Part shown: piece after piece, positions 5,926 to 9,306 of the stretch
How the letters are laid out: each line of letters begins with the position of its first letter
Numbering within the stretch: the first letter of the stretch is position 1
Assembly (NCBI GenBank): GCA_020404485.1
Contig: DYDT01000102.1
Span: 1-9,306 of the forward strand
DNA: 9,306 nucleotides
Reading direction: 5' to 3'
From: Rickettsia endosymbiont of Diachasma alloeum
GTDB lineage: Bacteria; Pseudomonadota; Alphaproteobacteria; Rickettsiales; Rickettsiaceae
Translations under genes and position numbers: made by a program
The notes under the pieces: generated by a model
Databases searched by the model: none
Told to the model about the DNA's origin: nothing
The model's input: the letters and a program-made list of their open reading frames with translations, nothing else

Positions 5926-8122
5926 AATAGAAAATATTGATTTTGGAAGTGCTTTGTCCGAACGTTATCTTGCTTATGCACTCTCAACGATTATGTCACG
6001 TTCACTTCCTGACGTACGTGATGGGTTAAAGCCTGTACATCGCAGATTATTATACGCAATGTTGCAGTTGAGGCTTGAGCCGACTTCCGGCTATAAGAAA
6101 TGTGCAAGGGTAGTAGGTGACGTAATTGGTAAATATCACCCACACGGTGACGTTGCGGTATATGATACTTTAGTGCGTCTTGCTCAACATTTTTCGCTCC
6201 GCTATCCTTTAATTGACGGACAGGGTAATTTTGGCTCTATCGATGGCGATAATGCGGCAGCAATGCGTTACACCGAATCACGTATGACGGAAATATGTAC
6301 GCTTCTTATGGAAGATATCGACAAAGATACGGTAGATTTCCGCCCAACATATGACGATTCTGATTTAGAGCCGGTCATAATGCCGGCAAGCTTTCCGAAT
6401 CTGCTTGCTAACGGCTCGGAGGGGATAGCGGTCGGTATGGCAACCAACATACCGCCTCATAATTTGCATGAGCTTTGCGATGCTTTAATGCATTTAATCG
6501 ATCATCCAAAATCTGAAATTAGCGACATGACGAATTTCATTAAAGGACCTGATTTTCCGACTGGCGGTATAATTATTGATAAAAGTGATGTTATCACTAG
6601 TGCCTATATGACGGGACGCGGTAGCTTTAGGGTAAGGGCTAGATGGGAAAAAGAAGAGCTAAGCTATAGTACTTATCAGATAGTTGTAACCGAAATACCT
6701 TATCAAGTTCAGAAGTCAAAGCTTATAGAGCAAATTGCGATATTACTTAAGGATAAAAAAATACCACTTGTTAGTAATATCAGGGATGAGTCAACCGATA
6801 TTATCAAGCTTGTTATCGAGCCAAGAGATCGCAGTTGTGATCCACAAATAGTTATGGAGTCTCTATTTAAACTAACGAATTTAGAGAGCCGAATTCAGCT
6901 AAATATGAATGTCATCGGTAGTAATAACGTACCGAAAGTGATGAATATTTTAGAAGTTTTACAGGAATTTTTGAGCCATAGACAAAATATTATTACCCGT
7001 AGATCGACTTATCTTTTAAACAAAATAAAGCATCGTTTAGAAATTCTAGAAGGACTTAGAATAGCTCATCTAAACCTTGATGAGATTATTAAAATTATCC
7101 GTGAAGAGGATGAGCCAAAAGCGATAATGATGCAGCGTTTTAAACTAACCGAAATTCAGGTAGAGGCAATATTAAATACCCGTCTTCGTTCGCTTCGCAA
7201 ACTTGAAGAACAAGAAATTATAGCTGAACATAGCAATTTGCAAAAGCAACAAGCCACACTTGAGAAAATCTTAAATAATCCAAAAGAGTTATGGAAAGTT
7301 GTCAAAAAAGAAATAAAAGCCGTACAGGCTAAATTTGGCTTAAACACTGCGATAGGAGCAAGGCGAACTAGTTTTGAAGAAGTGACACTGACGAATCAAG
7401 TAGTTGATATAACAGCTTTCATTGCTAAAGAACCAATCACAATTATATGTTCAAAAATGGGGTGGTTGCGTTCGCTAAAAGGTCATAATAATGATTTATC
7501 AAGTATTAAATATAAAGAGGGGGATGCAGAAAAGTTTATTTTAGAAGCTTACACAACTGATAAAATATTGATAATCAGCTCAGAAGGAAGATTTTTTACC
7601 CTTCTTGCCGATAATATTTCTAAAGGTAAAGGTACAGGTGAGTCTATAAAATTGCTTGTAGATATAGGCAATAATGATATTACTGAGATTTTAGTCTATA
7701 AGCCAGATCAGCTTTTATTGCTTGCAAGTAGTATAGGTAAAGGATTTGTGGTTAATTCAAACGAGGTAATGGCTCAAACAAAAACAGGTAAGCAAATTAT
7801 GAATGTGCCAAGCGGTCATACATGTATAGCTTGTTTGCCGATTAATGGTGATAGTATTGCTTGCATTGGTGAAAGTCGCAAGCTATTGGTGTTTAATATC
7901 GATGAAATACCGGAAATGAAAAAAGGGCAAGGCGTAACACTGCAAAAGTTTAAAAACGCAAAGCTTTTAGATATTAAAATATTTAATAGGGAAGATGGCT
8001 TAAGCTGGAATAGTAACGGGAAAGTAAAACTTGAGAAGAATATTATTGCATTTTTAGGCAAACGAGGCAGCACCGGCAAATTACCACCTATGGGTTTTCC
8101 AAAAAATAATAGATTTAGTTAA
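5912..8122 (+). CDS. parC: DNA topoisomerase IV subunit A
   Basis: A 736-residue type IIA topoisomerase subunit that, with ParE, cuts and rejoins duplex DNA to unlink daughter chromosomes. The N terminus [20 protein letters not shown] and [16 protein letters not shown] are typical. The catalytic pair is Arg119-Tyr120 in [18 protein letters not shown] lies at 74-80, the tower and coiled-coil region runs through roughly 330-490, and a beta-pinwheel C-terminal domain follows from about 500. The length and the absence of a GyrA box (QRRGGKG) favour ParC over the roughly 900-residue GyrA. Position 81, equivalent to quinolone-contact Ser80 of E. coli ParC, is valine, while Asp85 keeps the acidic contact. 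The ATG lies inside the toxin gene (14-bp overlap) with no clear Shine-Dalgarno, implying translational coupling; no later methionine would keep the conserved N terminus. Confidence 0.93.
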   Translation: MKEAKIENIDFGSALSERYLAYALSTIMSRSLPDVRDGLKPVHRRLLYAMLQLRLEPTSGYKKCARVVGDVIGKYHPHGDVAVYDTLVRLAQHFSLRYPLIDGQGNFGSIDGDNAAAMRYTESRMTEICTLLMEDIDKDTVDFRPTYDDSDLEPVIMPASFPNLLANGSEGIAVGMATNIPPHNLHELCDALMHLIDHPKSEISDMTNFIKGPDFPTGGIIIDKSDVITSAYMTGRGSFRVRARWEKEELSYSTYQIVVTEIPYQVQKSKLIEQIAILLKDKKIPLVSNIRDESTDIIKLVIEPRDRSCDPQIVMESLFKLTNLESRIQLNMNVIGSNNVPKVMNILEVLQEFLSHRQNIITRRSTYLLNKIKHRLEILEGLRIAHLNLDEIIKIIREEDEPKAIMMQRFKLTEIQVEAILNTRLRSLRKLEEQEIIAEHSNLQKQQATLEKILNNPKELWKVVKKEIKAVQAKFGLNTAIGARRTSFEEVTLTNQVVDITAFIAKEPITIICSKMGWLRSLKGHNNDLSSIKYKEGDAEKFILEAYTTDKILIISSEGRFFTLLADNISKGKGTGESIKLLVDIGNNDITEILVYKPDQLLLLASSIGKGFVVNSNEVMAQTKTGKQIMNVPSGHTCIACLPINGDSIACIGESRKLLVFNIDEIPEMKKGQGVTLQKFKNAKLLDIKIFNREDGLSWNSNGKVKLEKNIIAFLGKRGSTGKLPPMGFPKNNRFS

Positions 8123-8132
8123 ATCATAGGCG

Positions 8133-8768
8133 TCATCTAGTCGTTAATTTATAATACTCACAGTATTCTCTGATAGGGCAGATATCACAGTCGGGCTTTC
8201 TTGCTTTGCATATATATCTGCCGTGCAGAATTAACCAATGATGAGCGTGGCTTAGCCATTTTCCATCAATAATTTGCAGTAGCTCTTTTTCCACTACTTC
8301 AGGAGTATTACCTTTAGCAAGCCCTATTCTCTTCGCTACTCTAAATACATGCGTATCAACTGCCATTGTTGGCAAGCCGAATAAACAATTTAGTACAACA
8401 TTTGCCGTTTTTCTTCCAACACCAGGCAGTTTTACTAACTCCTCAAAGTTATTCGGTACTTTGCTGTCATAATTACTTATTAATATCTGACATAAAGCGA
8501 TAATATTTTTTGCTTTGCTATTAAATAACCCAATAGATTTTATGTATTTTTTTAAGCCCTCTTCACCAAGCCCTAAAATTTTTTCCGGTGTATCATAAAT
8601 TTCAAACAAAGATTTAGTGGCTAAATTTACTGACACATCTGTTGCTTGAGCTGATAATATTACCGCTACTAATAAGGTAAAATCATTTTTATAAACTAAC
8701 TCGGTTTTTGGGTGTTCGTTATTCTTACTAAAAACCTCAAAAATTTTATTAACTATCTGTGCTTGCAT
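8133..8768 (-). CDS. nth: Endonuclease III (DNA glycosylase/AP lyase)
   Basis: A 211-residue base-excision repair enzyme that removes oxidised pyrimidines and nicks the abasic site. The helix-hairpin-helix [12 protein letters not shown] (114-125) carries the catalytic Lys120, and Asp138 follows in [12 protein letters not shown]; both fall at the same residue numbers as in E. coli Nth. The C-terminal iron-sulfur loop is intact with Cys187, Cys194, Cys197 and Cys203 (spacing C-X6-C-X2-C-X5-C), so a [4Fe-4S] cluster is expected. The length equals that of E. coli Nth. The gene converges on parC, stops 10 bp apart, with no evident terminator between them. On the other side its ATG (8768-8766) is only 4 bp from the -10 of the divergent grxD promoter, so the two genes share a very compact control region. 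Confidence 0.97.
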   Translation of the reverse strand: MQAQIVNKIFEVFSKNNEHPKTELVYKNDFTLLVAVILSAQATDVSVNLATKSLFEIYDTPEKILGLGEEGLKKYIKSIGLFNSKAKNIIALCQILISNYDSKVPNNFEELVKLPGVGRKTANVVLNCLFGLPTMAVDTHVFRVAKRIGLAKGNTPEVVEKELLQIIDGKWLSHAHHWLILHGRYICKARKPDCDICPIREYCEYYKLTTR

Positions 8769-8778
8769 GGTGTATAAT
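8749..8778 (+). promoter_or_regulatory. Candidate grxD promoter
   Basis: A perfect -10 box TATAAT (8773-8778) sits 18 bp after TTAACT (8749-8754, 4 of 6 to the -35 consensus). It would start transcription near 8785, leaving a leader of about 34 nt before the grxD ATG. The -35 and spacer lie inside the first codons of nth on the opposite strand, so the two divergent transcripts must overlap or interfere at their starts. Confidence 0.55.
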
Positions 8779-8818
8779 ACTAAGAATAAATAATCTTATC
8801 TTATATATCAGGTTTTTA

Positions 8819-9130
8819 ATGTCAGAAAATAAAAGTTTTAAATTTATAGAAAATGAAATAAAAAATAATAAAGTAGTGTTGTTCATGAAAGGCACTAAGG
8901 AAGCCCCTATGTGTGGATTTTCCGGTAAAGTAGTTGCTATTTTGACTAAGCTAGGAACAAAATTTCATGATATCGATGTTTTATCAGCCCCTGAATTGCG
9001 TGAGTCTTTAAAAGTTTTTAGTGATTGGCCAACATTCCCACAATTATATATTAATGGTGAATTAGTCGGAGGTTGCGATATCGTATCAGAATTATATAGT
9101 AGCGGTGAATTAGAAAAAATGCTGAAATAA
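8819..9130 (+). CDS. grxD: Monothiol glutaredoxin, Grx4/GrxD family
   Basis: A 103-residue CGFS-type glutaredoxin. Such proteins bind a bridging [2Fe-2S] cluster with glutathione and deliver or store Fe-S clusters in the cytoplasm. The active-site cysteine is Cys32 in APMCGFSGK. The family signatures FMKGTKEAP, WPTFPQLYINGELVGGCDIV and the ELYSSGELEKML tail all match Grx4/GrxD. The frame remains open upstream to 8759, but ATG 8819 is the sensible start: it gives the usual family length, has AGG 6 nt upstream (8810-8812), and lies after the predicted promoter, whereas the 20 upstream codons would begin before the -10 box. It diverges from nth, another Fe-S protein gene. Downstream of the stop, repeat fragments begin within 4 bp. 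Confidence 0.96.
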   Translation: MSENKSFKFIENEIKNNKVVLFMKGTKEAPMCGFSGKVVAILTKLGTKFHDIDVLSAPELRESLKVFSDWPTFPQLYINGELVGGCDIVSELYSSGELEKMLK

Positions 9131-9133
9131 TAT

Positions 9134-9186
9134 TGTCATACCGCAACTTTAGTGTCATTCCCGGGTAGGCTTTGTTGCGTGGATTA
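9134..9186. repeat. Two truncated palindromic repeat fragments downstream of grxD
   Basis: Two left-end fragments lie in tandem. TGTCATACCGCAACTTT (9134-9150) matches the start of the inner repeat at 4518 for its first ten bases. The second, 9153-9186, begins TGTCATTCCC and ends GCGTGGATTA; it matches 4434-4467 at 30 of 34 bases. Neither has its inverted right half here. Both look like remnants, with the second ending where sequence unrelated to the 4434 copy begins. Confidence 0.65.
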
Positions 9187-9217
9187 GTTTGAAAATACTA
9201 TAAGTAAGTAGAACAAA

Positions 9218-9249
9218 ACCTATTTAAAATAATAAAATTTTAAATAGGT
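9218..9249. repeat. Perfect 13-bp inverted repeat just upstream of the transposase start
   Basis: ACCTATTTAAAAT (9218-9230) and its exact reverse complement (9237-9249) flank a 6-nt loop. The right arm contains the AGG (9246-9248) that would serve as ribosome binding site for the transposase start at 9254, so in RNA the site would be paired. It could be a translation-limiting hairpin of the insertion sequence, a weak hairpin terminator or an operator; the sequence alone does not decide. Confidence 0.7.
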
Positions 9250-9253
9250 AATG

Positions 9254-9306
9254 ATGAACAGAAAATATAGACACTTATCTCGCGAAGAGAGATATGAAAT
9301 AAAAAG
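9254..9306 (+). CDS. IS30-family-like transposase, N-terminal fragment cut by the window edge
   Basis: Only about 17 codons are visible, reading MNRKYRHLSREERYEIK. The pattern RKYRHLSREERYEI closely follows the N-terminal helix-turn-helix of IS30-type transposases (a Y-x-x-L-(T/S)-x-E-E-R-Y-x-I start), which binds the terminal inverted repeats. An in-frame ATG also occurs at 9251, but AGG at 9246-9248 is spaced better from 9254. A weak promoter could come from TATAAG (9199-9204) with TTGCGT (9175-9180), the latter inside the repeat remnant. The insertion sequence end cannot be defined; it may lie after 9186, where repeat similarity stops. The remainder and the intactness of the gene are outside the window. 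Confidence 0.6.
   Translation, partial: MNRKYRHLSREERYEIK

Noticed and set aside
8112..8125. GATTTA-GT-TAAATC palindrome over the parC stop as a terminator
   Set aside because: The stem is short and A+T-rich, the loop is tiny and no T-run follows; it is likely chance in such A+T-rich DNA.
8759..8818. Twenty extra N-terminal codons of the glutaredoxin frame
   Set aside because: They would begin before the probable -10 box and inside nth, add a hydrophobic stretch not found in the family, and have no ribosome site, unlike ATG 8819.

Overview
The window looks like a chromosomal segment of a Rickettsia species (Alphaproteobacteria, obligate intracellular). The evidence is strong A+T bias, tight clusters of housekeeping genes separated by short palindromic repeats of the Rickettsia palindromic element (RPE) type, and proteins with rickettsial/alphaproteobacterial character (dGTPase-like HD hydrolase, ArgS, SPOR-domain protein, ParC, endonuclease III, CGFS glutaredoxin). 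An orphan DNA methyltransferase, a RelBE-type toxin-antitoxin pair and the start of an IS30-like transposase suggest one of the lineages with more accessory DNA rather than a minimal typhus-group genome. This placement is inferred from the sequence alone.

Layout. Bases 1-1215 are read on the minus strand: an alpha/beta-hydrolase esterase, then, 5 bp downstream, a DNA adenine/cytosine-N4 methyltransferase that runs off the left edge and loses family resemblance in its last 38 visible codons. Bases 1216-1519 hold a palindromic repeat of about 207 bp between divergent genes. The plus strand then carries dgt-like and argS (2 bp apart), a 224-bp gap filled with nested palindromic repeats, and a membrane-anchored SPOR protein whose start codon sits on the edge of a repeat arm. 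A toxin-antitoxin operon follows, with its own candidate operator, and its toxin gene overlaps the start of parC by 14 bp. nth is convergent with parC (10 bp gap) and divergent from grxD. After grxD come two repeat fragments, a perfect 13-bp hairpin and the first codons of an IS30-family-like transposase cut by the right edge.

How the genes fit together. Most are core functions: nucleotide pool control (dgt-like), translation (argS), cell-envelope/septum binding (SPOR), chromosome decatenation (parC), base excision repair (nth) and Fe-S cluster handling (grxD). No single pathway unites them. The notable content lies in how mobile or repetitive DNA has entered the junctions: repeats supply the sequence up to a start codon, a toxin-antitoxin module has become translationally entangled with an essential topoisomerase gene, and similar half-repeats stop at the same base at two separate loci. 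I did not find a clearly new multi-gene system.
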